Shown: positions 1 through 11,338 of the stretch, one piece after another | Layout: the number at the start of each line of letters is the position of its first letter | Position numbering within the stretch: the first letter of the stretch is position 1 | Assembly (NCBI RefSeq): GCF_023101665.1 | Contig: NZ_CP082161.1 | Coordinates: 1,302,001-1,366,000 of the forward strand | Length of the DNA stretch: 64,000 nucleotides | DNA from: Bradyrhizobium sp. 195 | GTDB taxonomy: Bacteria > Pseudomonadota > Alphaproteobacteria > Rhizobiales > Xanthobacteraceae | Reading direction: 5' to 3' | Position numbers and translations under genes: made by a program | Notes under the pieces: model-generated | What the model was told of the DNA's origin: nothing | The model's database searches: none | Seen by the model: only the letters and a program-made list of their open reading frames with translations

Positions 1-28
1 AGAACAACGAACTGAAAAAGTCGCGAGC

Positions 29-59
29 AAAAAATGACCCCGGTATTTTTCTGCCGGGG
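29..59 (-). terminator. Rho-independent terminator of groESL
   Basis: On the minus strand a GC-rich 6-bp stem (CCCCGG / CCGGGG, positions 54-59 and 38-43) with a 10-nt A-rich loop is followed by a run of six T (plus-strand A at 29-34). It lies 24 nt past the groEL stop codon in the correct orientation. Confidence 0.85.
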
Positions 60-82
60 ATCGCATTTTAGAGAGAGTTGGA

Positions 83-2123
<2,041 letters not shown>

Positions 2124-2167
2124 GCAGATCTCCTAAGCATTTACACCAGTTGATGATTTCCCGATTG

Positions 2168-2194
2168 CTAGCAATCGCGGCCTGCGAGTGCCAA
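2168..2194 (-). promoter_or_regulatory. CIRCE-like HrcA operator upstream of groES
   Basis: The consensus is TTAGCACTC-N9-GAGTGCTAA. Here the plus strand reads CTAGCAATC (7/9), exactly nine bases, then GAGTGCCAA (8/9). Its position upstream of groES suits repression by HrcA under non-stress conditions. Confidence 0.75.
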
Positions 2195-2489
2195 CGCAGG
2201 CGCAGCTGAAATAGGACCGATTTTTTGGGGAACAAGTGTTTGTAGTAGGAAAATCGGGCTGGGCGCGCGGGATCTCTGTGGGGGCTGCCCCAGATCACTT
2301 TCTCCGCTTGCCGCCGAGCACCCTTCTTCTGAGTGAATCGTACGGCTCTGTCTCTCGACCTAATGTCGCCTAACAGTTCAATTCCTCTGCCCTAAATTCG
2401 AGCTGGTAAAGGCCCGCCGATCTGGTGCCGGTTCAAATGCGAATCGTCGGCTGACTTCGTTCTAAGATTGGGATGCGTTTAGACGGTCG

Positions 2490-3238
2490 TCGCCTTCCGC
2501 AGGCACACACTATTGCCCCTTGATGACTGCCTCTATGCCCTGCAGCCGACGATACCGCACCTGACGCGGTCATCCTTGGATCGGTGCCTACAGCGCCATG
2601 GGATCAGCCGCCTACCGGAGGTCGCTGGCGACAAGCCAGCCAAACAGCCGTTCAAGGCCTATCCCATCGGATACTTTCACATCGACATCGCCGAGGTCCG
2701 TACCGAAGAGGGGAAGCTCTACCTCTTCGTGGGCGTGGACCGAACCTCGAAGTACGCGTTCGCTCGATTGACGAAGACGGCAACCACCGCCACCGCCAGG
2801 GCCTTCCTCGACGAACTGGTGGAAGCTGTCCCCTACAAAATCCACACCGTACTCACAGACAATGGCATCCAGTTCGCTGACTTGCCCAAGAACCGGAGCG
2901 GGCCAACCGCCCGTTGGCGCAGCCATCCCTTCGATCGGACCTGTCGAGATCATGGCATCGAGCATCGGCTCACCAAGCCCAGCCATCCTTGGACGAACGG
3001 TCAGGTCGAACGGATGAACCGAACGCTGAAGGAGGCGACTATCCGGCGATACCACTACGAGACCCACCGCCAGCTCCAGGATCACCTCGCTGCCTTCCTG
3101 GACGGCTACAACTTCGCCAAGCGGCTAAAGACCCTACGTGGCCTTACACCCTACGAAGCCATCTGCACGGCCTGGGCAAAAGAGCCGGACCGCTTCCGGC
3201 TCGATCCACTCCACTTGACCTCGGGACTGAACACCTAG
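2490..3238 (+). pseudogene. IS481-family transposase, 5'-truncated
   Basis: The readable protein (about 241 residues from 2513, with homology starting in frame slightly upstream at FRRHTLLPLDDC) matches the C-terminal two thirds of IS481-type transposases. All three DDE positions are visible: D in HIDIAEV, D in LTDNGIQF and E in NGQVERMN. The N-terminal helix-turn-helix part, roughly 80-100 residues, is missing, and no terminal inverted repeats could be recognised. A group II intron remnant abuts it directly at about 3240, so this is a decayed composite of mobile DNA. Confidence 0.85.
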
Positions 3239-3244
3239 GAGGCC

Positions 3245-3640
3245 GCTTGTCAATCGGCGTTGGATCGGGAGCTTATCGGCATCCATGCCGAAACACACAC
3301 ACAGCATAAGCGGTTCGCGGCCGTTCTGCGTGGGCATTATGGCTACTATGGCAGGCCGCACGATTATCCAGCGCTCAACGGCTTCTACCGCGAAGTACGT
3401 CGGACCTGGCTGCGTTGTCTGAGACGGCGGAGCCAGAAAAGTCGGCGCATGGGCTGGTCCGAGTTCGACACCCTGACGGCACGCTTCCGTCTGCTCGTTC
3501 CACGCATCACTCGCACTTGGGCACAGGCGCGGATATGACGCGGGTTACCCCCGGGAAGAGCCGGGTGCGGGAAAGCCGCCCGCCCGGATCTGTGAGAGCA
3601 AAGCCGAATGGCCGAGCTACTCGACCACGATAATAAGACT
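3245..3640 (+). mobile_element. Group II intron 3' fragment (RT/maturase C-terminus plus domains V-VI)
   Basis: The frame 3260-3538 encodes the C-terminal end of a group II intron reverse transcriptase/maturase (LRGHYGYYG, LRRRSQKSRRMGW, a common ending LVPRITRTWAQARI). Just past its stop lies a 34-nt domain V hairpin (3558-3591), followed by a short segment to about 3635 that should contain domain VI. The RT catalytic part with the YADD motif is absent, so the element is 5'-truncated and cannot move by itself. The end of this fragment recurs at 23554-23614. Confidence 0.8.
3558..3591 (+). ncRNA. Group II intron domain V
   Basis: 34-nt hairpin of the exact domain V length. It begins GAGCCGGGTG, has a GAAA tetraloop and closes with a CCCGGATCT arm. 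The AGC catalytic triad position and the two-base bulge are conserved. It belongs to the truncated intron at 3245-3640. Confidence 0.8.
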
Positions 3641-4557
3641 AGGGCACGTTGACTGGCGGCAGGGACGCGGTCAGCCGCGGCACAAAGCCATCTTGGTGCC
3701 GGCCGCGTGCTGCGAACACTATTGTAAGCGCCACAAAAACGATCAGAAGTTCACGCATTTCGACGAATTCCCCGCCAACTCCATCGCTTATGAAACGGCT
3801 GACACCTGATGCGCTTGCTCTAAGCTCGCCGCGAAATTGCCGCCGCGTTCAATGCAGGCTGTTAGGCTTGCAAAGTCGAAAAGATAAGCCCACTCAGTCG
3901 TCAAAAATCAATATTCCTTGTATTTCCGAGTAAGTCTGCAAACTATCGGGTGGTCAGCTTGAAAGATGCACCGCGTGCGTATGATGTCCTTGTGGCGGTA
4001 AGACGTGGCCCGCTGCGATGCCGATCTCGCGATGCCAGCCCATGCACCGGTAAATTCCGGCATAGGGAGCCGTGGCTCCTGGCTCTTGATCCTGGTCAAA
4101 TGGCTCGCTGTTAGACGCCCGTTCTTATAGATCGCGATTCGTCATCTCTCAATCGGCTAGCTTAACTTTGCCTAAAGCCATCCATTCGGGCGCAGAGTTG
4201 ATCTGAAAAGCTCTGAGCCCGCCTTCTGGCCTTCTGCGAGCGTGCTTGTTCATCTTTCGACAGTGCGCCCCGCAGATTGCCGCCAGTGCGGAGGAGCCCG
4301 CGCCATCGCGAGTGTACTTAGAGCTATGGCCGCGATCGTATCGTGCGTTTTTTCATTGCCTGTGCAGCGTTAATGCGCCGAGTGCCTGTTGGCGCGGTAA
4401 AACATCGATTCGTTGAACGAGTAGAGTCGTGTTGGACGCTGAAGCGGCATGATCTTTCCCGATATCTTTCTGCGCATGACCAATTACTTTCGCATGGATG
4501 CTCTTGACCGTCATCTACTATCGCGGCAACGAGAGCCATTATAGATCGAGAGAAAGA
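3641..4557. other. Gap without recognisable gene
   Basis: About 900 bp between the intron remnant and the next gene. Short open frames occur (for example 3649-3933) but none has a ribosome site or a familiar sequence. I see no RNA gene or tts/nod box here. Confidence 0.5.
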
Positions 4558-5073
4558 ATGATGGATGTGATTGATCAAGCGAACGGTTCGGAGTTGCCGC
4601 CCGTCTTGCAGAAGTCATCAAGACGCCTTCCGTGTTTTTTTGGATTTGTCGCCGTCTTCATCGGGCTATGCGTTGGGGGTGCATTTTACTGGTCCCATAT
4701 CGACCGAATGATCGAGGCGTCAGCGGCACGTGAAGTCGTCCCAATGCCGGCGTTGTCACCTGAAGACAAGGCGGCCCTTTCGGAGATTCGATCGGGGCAA
4801 CAGGAGGTGAGCGAGGAGATTTCAGCGCTTAACCGCAACATCGATGCGCAGCAAGCCGATTTGAAACGGATGTTAGATCAAATCGCAGCCCTGACCTCAA
4901 GAATTGAGTCTCTGCAGAACTTTGCTGCGCCTCTTCCTGCAGATATTCGTCCGCCAGCAGCCCAGGCCGCTTCAAAGCCGACTACAAGAGCCACTCGCCC
5001 GCCTAAACCAGAAGGGCCGGTTTCCGTCGGGGGCGCGCCGCTGGTTCCCGAGCCGGAGACGGACCGCCGATGA
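4558..5073 (+). CDS. Single-pass membrane protein with coiled coil, unknown function
   Basis: Not assigned to a named family. The 171-residue product has an N-terminal cytoplasmic stretch, one transmembrane segment at about residues 30-50 (GFVAVFIGLCVGGAFYW), then a predicted coiled coil at about 70-125 with heptad-like SEIRSGQQEVSEEISALN and a Pro/Ala/Lys-rich tail. The start is taken at 4558 because GAGAGAAAG lies just upstream; an in-frame ATG at 4561 and an earlier one at 4498 are alternatives. It stands alone between mobile-element debris and a minus-strand lyase gene. The layout resembles small membrane-anchored coiled-coil proteins of unknown role in rhizobia; no function should be inferred. 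Confidence 0.6.
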   Translation: MMDVIDQANGSELPPVLQKSSRRLPCFFGFVAVFIGLCVGGAFYWSHIDRMIEASAAREVVPMPALSPEDKAALSEIRSGQQEVSEEISALNRNIDAQQADLKRMLDQIAALTSRIESLQNFAAPLPADIRPPAAQAASKPTTRATRPPKPEGPVSVGGAPLVPEPETDRR

Positions 5074-5154
5074 TCCAATCATGAAGCCTCGAGCCTGTCA
5101 GACATGGCGTCACTGAGAGGATGCAAGTCTAACTAAGAGCGAAGATCGCGCTGC

Positions 5155-6216
5155 TCACGTTCGGTCCTCCCAGTCGCGTTCGGTGAGGAGGACGAGAATG
5201 CGGCTCGACCGGTCGAGTCCGAGATCGCTTGTATGGCTCGGGTCTGCGAGGGCAGCCATGGCACCCGCCAGGCCCGCTGCACCGGACGGCGTGGTGGCGA
5301 GGCCATCATGGGAGGAGAGTACGCGAACAGCATCCACCAATTCCGCCTCGGGCACGGTAATGGCCCGAGCGCCGTGACGCCTGAGCACCGCAACGGCGGG
5401 CGCACTCGCCTGGCCGCAGGAGAGCATCTCCGCGGATGTTCGAAGATCGCCTATCACCCGAATCGGGCGACCGGCCGCGAGCGCGGGCGCAAGACACGCG
5501 GCGGTTTCCGGCTCGACCGTCACGATGCATCCCGGAGGTGCCAGCCAGCCCGAGAGGCCCTCGGCGATGGCAGCGGCGAGTCCACCGACACCAGCTTGTA
5601 TAAAGACGTGTGTCGGACGCCCATGGCCGGCGAAGTCTACTTGATCGCGGATTTCCGCCGCCGTGACGCCGTATCCCGCCATGACGTCGCAAACGATGGG
5701 ATCGTTCGGATCGTCGGTCGTGTCGGCGACAAGAATGCCGGCGCCTTGGCAGGCCGCGGCTGCGGCCGCATCAACTGCATTGTCGTAGGTGCCCGGCACC
5801 CACACGATCTCGGCACCCTGATTCTCGATGCGGCGCGCGCGCGCGTTCGGCACGCCCTCGTGCAGGAACACGCGGGCGGGCGCCCCGGCAAAGCGCGCGG
5901 CGGCAGCTACCGCGAGCCCGTGATTACCGTCACTGGCGCAGACCAGGGTCGGCTGCCCCTTAGGTCGGGCCGCGAGAAGGTCGGCCACCTGCATGCGCGA
6001 GGCCCGGGCGAGCGCGCGCAACCCGGCATAGGTGCCACCAAGCGACTTGAAGCTACCGAGCATGCGGCGGCCCTCGTCTTTCGCTAGCACCTGCGCCACT
6101 CCGAGCCGTTCCGCCAGCACCGGAAGGTTCAGGAGTGGCGTCGGCGCGTATGCGGGATCGAGGCCGGCAAGCTCGGCCGCGATCGCATTGACTGGTGAAG
6201 AAGAGGTGCTGTTCAT
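5155..6216 (-). CDS. PLP-dependent lyase of the diaminopropionate ammonia-lyase type
   Basis: Fold-type II pyridoxal-phosphate enzyme of about 353 residues. Visible features are the Schiff-base lysine in GSFKSLGGTYA, the substrate loop ASDGNHGLAVAAAA, a Gly-rich phosphate loop QAGVGGLAAA, and a C-terminal SGAAGLAGAMAAL segment. This arrangement fits diaminopropionate ammonia-lyase, which splits 2,3-diaminopropionate to pyruvate and ammonia, but threonine dehydratase-like relatives share it, so the substrate is uncertain. The start at 6216 (MNSTSSS) is preferred; the frame is open upstream but that stretch does not look coding. A possible broken Lrp/AsnC regulator lies just upstream on the opposite strand, a common arrangement for amino-acid catabolic enzymes. 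Confidence 0.8.
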   Translation of the reverse strand: MNSTSSSPVNAIAAELAGLDPAYAPTPLLNLPVLAERLGVAQVLAKDEGRRMLGSFKSLGGTYAGLRALARASRMQVADLLAARPKGQPTLVCASDGNHGLAVAAAARFAGAPARVFLHEGVPNARARRIENQGAEIVWVPGTYDNAVDAAAAAACQGAGILVADTTDDPNDPIVCDVMAGYGVTAAEIRDQVDFAGHGRPTHVFIQAGVGGLAAAIAEGLSGWLAPPGCIVTVEPETAACLAPALAAGRPIRVIGDLRTSAEMLSCGQASAPAVAVLRRHGARAITVPEAELVDAVRVLSSHDGLATTPSGAAGLAGAMAALADPSHTSDLGLDRSSRILVLLTERDWEDRT

Positions 6217-6299
6217 GCGTTGATCTTGCCCGCTACAGGTGACGGCTGCTGCCGGAGCGTTGCACAGCAACTGTTTCCGCCGATCATAACCAGCTGTAC

Positions 6300-6400
6300 C
6301 TGCGAGCACCACCCTCGACGACTTCGATCGCGCGCTTCTCGCGGAGGCCGTTTTCGTGCTCGCGTCCGCCTCCGCAAGTTTAAATTGCGCATCTGCGCAA
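6300..6400 (+). pseudogene. Possible Lrp/AsnC regulator N-terminal remnant
   Basis: The plus strand encodes LDDFDRALLAEA at about 6313-6348, similar to the first residues of Lrp/AsnC regulators, after which the frame loses similarity and stops. It is divergent from the PLP lyase gene, the usual place for such a regulator. The match is short, so this is tentative. Confidence 0.3.
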
Positions 6401-6413
6401 TGATCTGAGAGTT

Positions 6414-6764
6414 TTATCGGCAGGAAGTCTCTGCGAGCCGTAAGAAGTCTGTGAGCAGCACGTGTTGCGTAAGTATGGATTCGGGGTGAAACGGCAGGCC
6501 GTAAGTTGGTTGATAACGATGTGCGAGAGCCATGACCTCGCCCTCTTCCGAACGCGCTGTCACCATGAGATCCCGCGAGCAGACCTCGTCGAACTCGACG
6601 ACAAGAGAATGGTAGCGGCCGACGCAAAGTGGGGACGGGAGTCCTGTGAAGCGCCCCCGGCCGTCATGGCTAATATGCGAGGCCCGTCCATGCAGACCTG
6701 CGCGCACGACGCGTCCGCCGAAAACGCTCCCAATACACTGATGTCCGAGGCAGATGCCGGCGGT
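6414..6764 (-). pseudogene. Class I glutamine amidotransferase (TrpG/PabA type), C-terminal fragment
   Basis: The frame from about 6764 down to 6414 encodes the C-terminal 116 residues of an anthranilate/aminobenzoate synthase glutaminase subunit. The nucleophile elbow GICLGHQ, the oxyanion-side stretch SHISHDGRG and the catalytic His-Glu in FHPES are all present. The first 70 or so residues of the family are missing. The upstream end runs directly into a metallopeptidase fragment in another frame, so the gene was cut by recombination. No partner TrpE/PabB gene is nearby. It is a relic, not a working glutaminase. Confidence 0.8.
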
Positions 6765-7361
6765 TCACGGTCTACCAATTCCTCTACGTCCTCCAGAGGG
6801 AATGGCAGAGCGTTTTTGTCGGTAATGGATTGGATATTAGCTTCACGCAACATTTCGAAGCAGCGCCGAATGAGGTGAGGCGATTCTTTTTCCAATTTAC
6901 CGTCAAATGGTTCACCTTTGCGCCATCGGCGCGGTGCGTAATTCATCCATAAGCGCTTGGCCGACAAATCATCCAAGATGTCGAGCGACTTGCAGCGCAT
7001 TATCATTGCACCGACCGAAACGCCCCATCTCTCCTTAAGAGAGCATGCCATCCAATGTTGGGGCGTATAGCTCGTCTAGGAAGTCACGCTCAGGAAGCAG
7101 CATAAAGCTTGCAAACTGGTCAGCATGCTTCTCCAAGATCTTATAAGTCGTGCGGTTGTTTAGATGCTCTTGTGTCACCTTCCGATGAAGTAAAACGTGT
7201 GCGAGTTCATGCAGCGCATCAAAGCGCTGTCTCGATGCACTCGCCTTGTCTCGTGATAACATGATGAAGGGAATGCCAAACCGGTCAGACCATTGCGAAA
7301 AAGCATCCACCTTTTCCGCGCGAACGTGAATACGAGAAACAAGAATCCCGCTTTCTTCAAT
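6765..7361 (-). pseudogene. ImmA/IrrE-family metallopeptidase, broken
   Basis: Two overlapping minus-strand frames make one protein. The first (down from about 7360) reads EESGILVSRIHVRAEKVDAF and contains the zinc motif HELAHVLLH followed by KHADQFASFMLLP. After a one-base slip near 7035-7051 it continues as LKERWGVSVGAMIMRC. This is the COG2856 (ImmA/IrrE) peptidase fold, which cleaves repressors of mobile elements or toxin-antitoxin genes and usually follows an N-terminal XRE domain. That domain is missing here, and the far end is fused to the amidotransferase fragment. Both ends and the frameshift indicate decay. Confidence 0.75.
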
Positions 7362-7760
7362 CTACGTCATCTCCGGCGTAGCCAGCAACGTCTCGCGCTC
7401 GCCCTCAAGCTCGCGGACAGCGACCAGGCGTTCCTTCCAGCGCCGCTCCAGCTCGCCGGCAACAAGGCGATTGTCCGGATCGACAGCCTCGTATCGCCGA
7501 CGAGCGCGAGTTGCCTCGTAGCGGGCCTGCTCCAGAGTCAACTCGAGCTGACGCAGCTTATCGGCGTGTTGACGCCCGCGCGCTTCCATGGCTGCCAGCG
7601 CCGCCTGTACACCCAGCGGCTGCAGCCGCGCGATGACCCCGCGCTGGTCGCGCGATCCGCGCGCAGACCGCCGAATGAGATGCACGGATCTCCACCAGGG
7701 TTGGCGGCAATGATAGCGCCCGACAGTACTGTGCGTGCCGCTGTAGGCACGTCGACGATG
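7362..7760 (-). pseudogene. Serine recombinase C-terminal fragment
   Basis: The last 95 residues or so of the minus-strand frame ending at 7362 (ALAAMEARGRQHADKLRQLE, then EQARYEATRARRRYEAVDP and a basic RRWKERLVAVRELE) match the Glu/Arg-rich coiled C-terminal region of large serine recombinases found on rhizobial islands. The catalytic N-terminal domain with the serine nucleophile is absent. It is flanked by IS66 debris on one side and the broken ImmA/IrrE gene on the other. Confidence 0.55.
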
Positions 7761-7837
7761 GCAGGATCCGCTTGACCAACAATTGTGCTGAGGCATCGTC
7801 TTGGGAAGGCGCAACTGGACATTCGCCGGCAGCCAGG

Positions 7838-8000
7838 TGGCGCTGACCGTGCCGCCATCATGCTGACGATGATCACGACCTGTCGCCTCAACGAAGTCGA
7901 TCCCAAGGCCTGGCTCGCCGGCGTTCTCGCCCCTATCGCTGATCTTCCCGCATGACGTCTGCACGAACTGCTGCCCTGGGAATGGAAGCTCCCGCGCCAA
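7838..8000 (+). mobile_element. IS66 TnpC C-terminal remnant
   Basis: The plus strand encodes GADRAAIMLTMITTCRLNEV followed by DPKAWLAGVLAPIADLPA and, past a stop, RLHELLPWEWK. This is the characteristic C-terminal end of IS66-family TnpC transposases. Everything upstream is missing and the reading frame is interrupted. The rest of the stretch to 8455 has no recognisable gene. Confidence 0.7.
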
Positions 8001-8455
8001 GCCGCAGCCCGCCAGATCAGCAGGTCGCCTGCCCTTCACCAACGCTATCATAGAGCTCGCCATGCCGCGCGCATCGTCATTGAGGTCTTCGTCGTATGCG
8101 TACACCGCAGGTGCAGATCTCACTGCATCACTTCATGGATGTGAGTGGTTGCCCGAGGCCTCTCATCGGAAGGGGGCCGCACTTCTTGGCTTGGACGCCG
8201 GAGCATCGCGCTGCCGGTGCAACGACACTTAAGCCTAGGCGCATGGCACGGACGGCGACCGGCCATCCCCATACTGGAACACAAGGTGGTGCAACGGCAA
8301 TTCTGGTGGGTCTGGAGTCGATTTACGAGACGCACGTCTCGCATGCTTGTACGGCGTCTGATCGGACGATCGGTCCAGGCTCCCTGCACGACCCGCGCAA
8401 CGGACTGATTGAGGAGCGCGGCTAACAGGAATTCGAAAACAAGCTCGTCTCAGTA

Positions 8456-9151
8456 TCATCTTGGGGCCGGCCCTCGCGCAGGCAAGGCATCCTCCTGGCG
8501 CGGCATGTCTGAAGAGTACGGGCCTTCAGTTCGCCCATCCCGAACGACCGTCGCGGAGGTGCCGCGATATAACATCAGCACAGATTCCCGGGACGGCATC
8601 TCGACGGAGCGAGGTCGCGCCTGCGCCTCCGCCACAAGACCATTGAGCGTCTGATCCACGAGTGCGATGAAGCGTGGTGGACCGGACGCAAGGACTAGGC
8701 CATCTCCCGGAGCTGATCTCATGATGTAGCGTTCGTCGGAAATGGCGAGCGCATCGAGGGTTGCCTTGAGCGCGTCGCAGCTGATTGAAGTTAGGAGAAG
8801 CAGACGAGTTTGCGCTTCCTTTGCGGTAGAGACGTAAAGCACGAGCCCATCGTAATACCATTGAAGATTGTAGAGCTGAGTCAGATGGTCAAGGAACTCG
8901 CGCGGTGGCAGGTCCGGCATGTGCCCGCGAATCCGACCCTTCACCTCGGCGCTGATGGCGACTTTAATATTGAGGTTGTTGCCGAATTCCTGCAGCGCGG
9001 CAGAAAGCTCCTGATCCAGAACCGTATACCGGTAAGGGGTCGAGGGCAGCGACAGGGGAGCGCCGCGCGCGATCTGTATTCCGCCGGAAACGAAAACGGC
9101 GACACACAGAACTCCGTTCAACACGTGCGGGATTATGGATCGGATGAGCAT
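8456..9151 (-). CDS. rhcC1: Type III secretion secretin N-terminal protein RhcC1 (NolW)
   Basis: In rhizobia the outer-membrane T3SS secretin SctC is split in two; this is the short N-terminal half. The 231-residue protein has a signal peptide (VLCVAVFVSGGIQIARGAP) followed by the secretin N0 domain (YRYTVLDQELSAALQEFGNN, IRGHMPDLPPREFLDHLTQL, YYDGLVLYVS) and an N1-like part, then a Pro/Arg-rich tail. There is no pore-forming gate domain. It is divergent from the nopB operon, with the tts box at 9241 in the shared 180-bp intergenic region, as in other Rhc clusters. Confidence 0.92.
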   Translation of the reverse strand: MLIRSIIPHVLNGVLCVAVFVSGGIQIARGAPLSLPSTPYRYTVLDQELSAALQEFGNNLNIKVAISAEVKGRIRGHMPDLPPREFLDHLTQLYNLQWYYDGLVLYVSTAKEAQTRLLLLTSISCDALKATLDALAISDERYIMRSAPGDGLVLASGPPRFIALVDQTLNGLVAEAQARPRSVEMPSRESVLMLYRGTSATVVRDGRTEGPYSSDMPRQEDALPARGPAPR

Positions 9152-9240
9152 TCATGGTTCTCTTTGACTTAAACTAACAGGAGTACGTTTGGTACGTGAA
9201 CGCGAAACGTGATCTTTAGATGACGATGTGCGGGCGAACT

Positions 9241-9263
9241 CGTCAGCTTGTCGTCAGCTGGCC
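9241..9263 (+). promoter_or_regulatory. tts box upstream of nopB
   Basis: CGTCAGCTTGTCGTCAGCTG matches the TtsI-binding tts-box core (GTCAGCTT-N-TCG-NN-AGCT) closely. It lies about 75-95 nt upstream of the nopB start and reads toward the operon. Confidence 0.9.
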
Positions 9264-9336
9264 TGTCTAGGACATTAGGCCGCTAATCGGCTTGAACGGC
9301 TGGTCGTATCACATCTCGATGAGAGCGAGTCTTTCC

Positions 9337-9816
9337 ATGATGATGTTAGGCGCTACGCCGATTTCTCACAATCTAGAAGGCCTGTCCAAGGCCTGTTCGG
9401 CAACAGTGGTCGACGAGCAGGTCCAATTTCAGCAGAGTCTCTTGCAGGCGGCTTCGGTTCAAGACCTTGCGCCTCCAGTAACGGAAGCGGCGGCCGTTCC
9501 GCCGACTCCCGAGCTATCGCGTGCAACAACACAGGCGAGCCCGCTGGGCGATCGCATCCTCCAGAATCTTTCTACGATGTATCCGGTCAATGCAGTTCCA
9601 AAAGGTGCGGAGACCGGGCCGGTGTCGGGGCCCCTATTGCTGCAACCGGGCAAAGCGGAAGCAGGTGTGCCGGGCGCCCCCAGTGGCGCGGGTGACTTCG
9701 AGGCGATGTTGGCGAATCTGAAGGGTGTTTCTGACAGCCTCATCCAAGTAACACTCATTTCAAATGGCATCGGTAGCCTCGGTTCATCTCTGAACAAGCT
9801 GATATCGGCGGGCTGA
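9337..9816 (+). CDS. nopB: T3SS pilus/inner-rod protein NopB (NolB)
   Basis: NopB is secreted by the rhizobial T3SS and is part of the extracellular pilus. The product is about 159 residues, close to known NopB (about 164). The Ala/Pro-rich middle is typical, and the C-terminal 45 residues (GDFEAMLANLKGVSDSLIQV, then GIGSLGSSLNKLISAG) resemble the SctI inner-rod end. The start at 9337 is chosen for the GAGAGCGAG site just upstream; ATG codons at 9319, 9340 and 9343 are alternatives. It is the first gene of the apparatus operon behind a tts box, and its stop directly abuts rhcJ. Confidence 0.85.
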   Translation: MMMLGATPISHNLEGLSKACSATVVDEQVQFQQSLLQAASVQDLAPPVTEAAAVPPTPELSRATTQASPLGDRILQNLSTMYPVNAVPKGAETGPVSGPLLLQPGKAEAGVPGAPSGAGDFEAMLANLKGVSDSLIQVTLISNGIGSLGSSLNKLISAG

Positions 9817-9825
9817 GTGGGGCGA

Positions 9826-10692
9826 ATGATTGGTTTAATCTATCGCGAAAGCGGTCAGGCGCGCCCATTCCGCAAGCGGCTTCAACTTGTGGCTCTGCTG
9901 CCGCTCCTGCTTGCCCTGGTTGGTTGCAAAGCCGATCTCTACACGAAAGTTCAGGAGCGTGAGGCCAATGAGATGCTTGCGGTCCTCCTCAAGAACGGGG
10001 TCGATGCGCTCCGCGTTGCTGCTAAGGACGGGACTATCACGATCCAGGTCGAGCAGACTCAGATTGCTTCCGCAATCGACCTGCTGAATGGCGAAGGGTT
10101 GCCGCGCCACGCTTTCAAGAGTCTCGGCGAAGTGTTCAGCGCGGCGGGTCTGATTGCTTCGCCAATCGAGGAGCGCGCCCGTTACGTCTATGCGCTGAGC
10201 GAGGAATTATCTCGCACGATCAGTGATATCGATGGTGTCCTCTCGGCGCGCGTCCACGTTGTTCTGCCAAAGAACGACCTGTTGCGACGTGACACCACGC
10301 CATCTTCGGCGTCGGTTTTCATCCGGCATGACTCGAGGGCAAATCTCTCAATCTTGCTGCCGCAGATTAAAATGCTCGTCGCCAACAGCATCGAGGGCTT
10401 ATCCTATGACAAGGTGGCTGTTGTTTTCGTCTCAGTCGAGCGGCCCGCACTAGAGCCGCGACCGGCGGCTGCGGCTGGTTTCGCCCAAGCATCTGGAGTC
10501 ATTTCGACGCCATTGGTTGCGGTTGGCATGGGTCTCGGCGGGTCTGTATTCGGCGTGCTATCCTGCGTCTTGCTGAGCGCTCGTGGGCGTCAGCGCAGGC
10601 AATCATCTCAGACAGTTAGCGCTGTTGGTGGGCGCTCGGGTGTCTCTGCTATCGAGATGATTCGCAAAGCGACTAAGCCTAATGCGGCGTAG
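9826..10692 (+). CDS. rhcJ: T3SS inner-membrane ring lipoprotein RhcJ (NolT)
   Basis: SctJ/YscJ-family ring protein of the basal body. An N-terminal signal with lipobox LLLALVGC positions the acylated Cys, followed by the ring-building motif YTKVQEREANEMLAVLLKNG and the second domain (ISDIDGVLSARVHVVLPKND). A C-terminal membrane anchor is visible (VAVGMGLGGSVFGVLSCVLL) with a basic tail. A GTG at 9817 overlapping the nopB stop could also serve as start. The 3' end overlaps nolU by about 11 bp, so translation is probably coupled. Length (288) fits the family. Confidence 0.93.
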   Translation: MIGLIYRESGQARPFRKRLQLVALLPLLLALVGCKADLYTKVQEREANEMLAVLLKNGVDALRVAAKDGTITIQVEQTQIASAIDLLNGEGLPRHAFKSLGEVFSAAGLIASPIEERARYVYALSEELSRTISDIDGVLSARVHVVLPKNDLLRRDTTPSSASVFIRHDSRANLSILLPQIKMLVANSIEGLSYDKVAVVFVSVERPALEPRPAAAAGFAQASGVISTPLVAVGMGLGGSVFGVLSCVLLSARGRQRRQSSQTVSAVGGRSGVSAIEMIRKATKPNAA

Positions 10693-11338
10693 TGTGGTAT
10701 CCGACATGACGAGACCGAATCCGTCTGCCGAGCGGCATGATCCGCTGAAATTAGCCTCTGTAGGTATTCGTAAGCTTGCTGCCACGATTCATCCGACCCG
10801 CCTTGCCGCGCGACTTGACGCGAACCTCTCGGCCGCGACGTTGGTGCGACTGCAGAAGAGTCCTAGGCTGCAGATAAGACTGCCAGCGTTGCTGCTTGAA
10901 GATGAAATGGGCTTGAACGGAAGTGACTTCGGGCCAGACCTTCTCCTCGGGCATGATCCGAGCAGGGCTGCCCTGCTCGCCGGCGGCATTTGGCATGCCC
11001 GTTCGCTGACAAGGCTGATCTCAAAGCACGATGTCGCCGTTCTGGTCGAGCACGTCGGCACCGAGGTGCAGGCTTTCGGGATCCGACATGCAGCGCATGC
11101 GGTTTCGACCAGATTAATTGCTGATCCTCAACAACTCGCGCTAGGGATTGAAGACGATGGGCATGCCTGCCTCGGCGCTTGGCTCGATGAAGCGTCAACG
11201 CTTGATTGCCGCCGCGTGCTTCTACGCCTAGCTGTCGGAACGGCCGCCGACAATCCTGCGACTGAACACCGCGATGCCGCGGGCCAAGTGTTTTCGCCGG
11301 TGTTGGCCCAATTGGCGAGGGAGGCCCCAGCGGGATGA
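10682..11338 (+). CDS. nolU: T3SS protein NolU (SctK-like)
   Basis: Cytoplasmic T3SS accessory protein found between rhcJ and nolV in Rhc clusters, thought to correspond to the sorting-platform protein SctK. The 218-residue sequence begins MRRSVVSDMTRPNPS; an ATG at 10709 is an alternative start. It has no membrane segment or catalytic motif. The stretch LDANLSAATLVRLQKSPRLQ and the length suit NolU. It overlaps rhcJ at its start and overlaps nolV by an ATGA junction at its end. Identity rests mainly on operon position and general resemblance. Confidence 0.85.
   Translation: MRRSVVSDMTRPNPSAERHDPLKLASVGIRKLAATIHPTRLAARLDANLSAATLVRLQKSPRLQIRLPALLLEDEMGLNGSDFGPDLLLGHDPSRAALLAGGIWHARSLTRLISKHDVAVLVEHVGTEVQAFGIRHAAHAVSTRLIADPQQLALGIEDDGHACLGAWLDEASTLDCRRVLLRLAVGTAADNPATEHRDAAGQVFSPVLAQLAREAPAG

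Noticed and set aside
4505..4530. Possible tts box upstream of the membrane protein at 4558
   Set aside because: CGTCATCTACTATCG lacks the GTCAG core and the AGCT half, so TtsI control is not supported.
5233..6087. Plus-strand open frame of 284 codons
   Set aside because: It lies antisense to the PLP lyase, which has clear motifs; no family signal on this strand.
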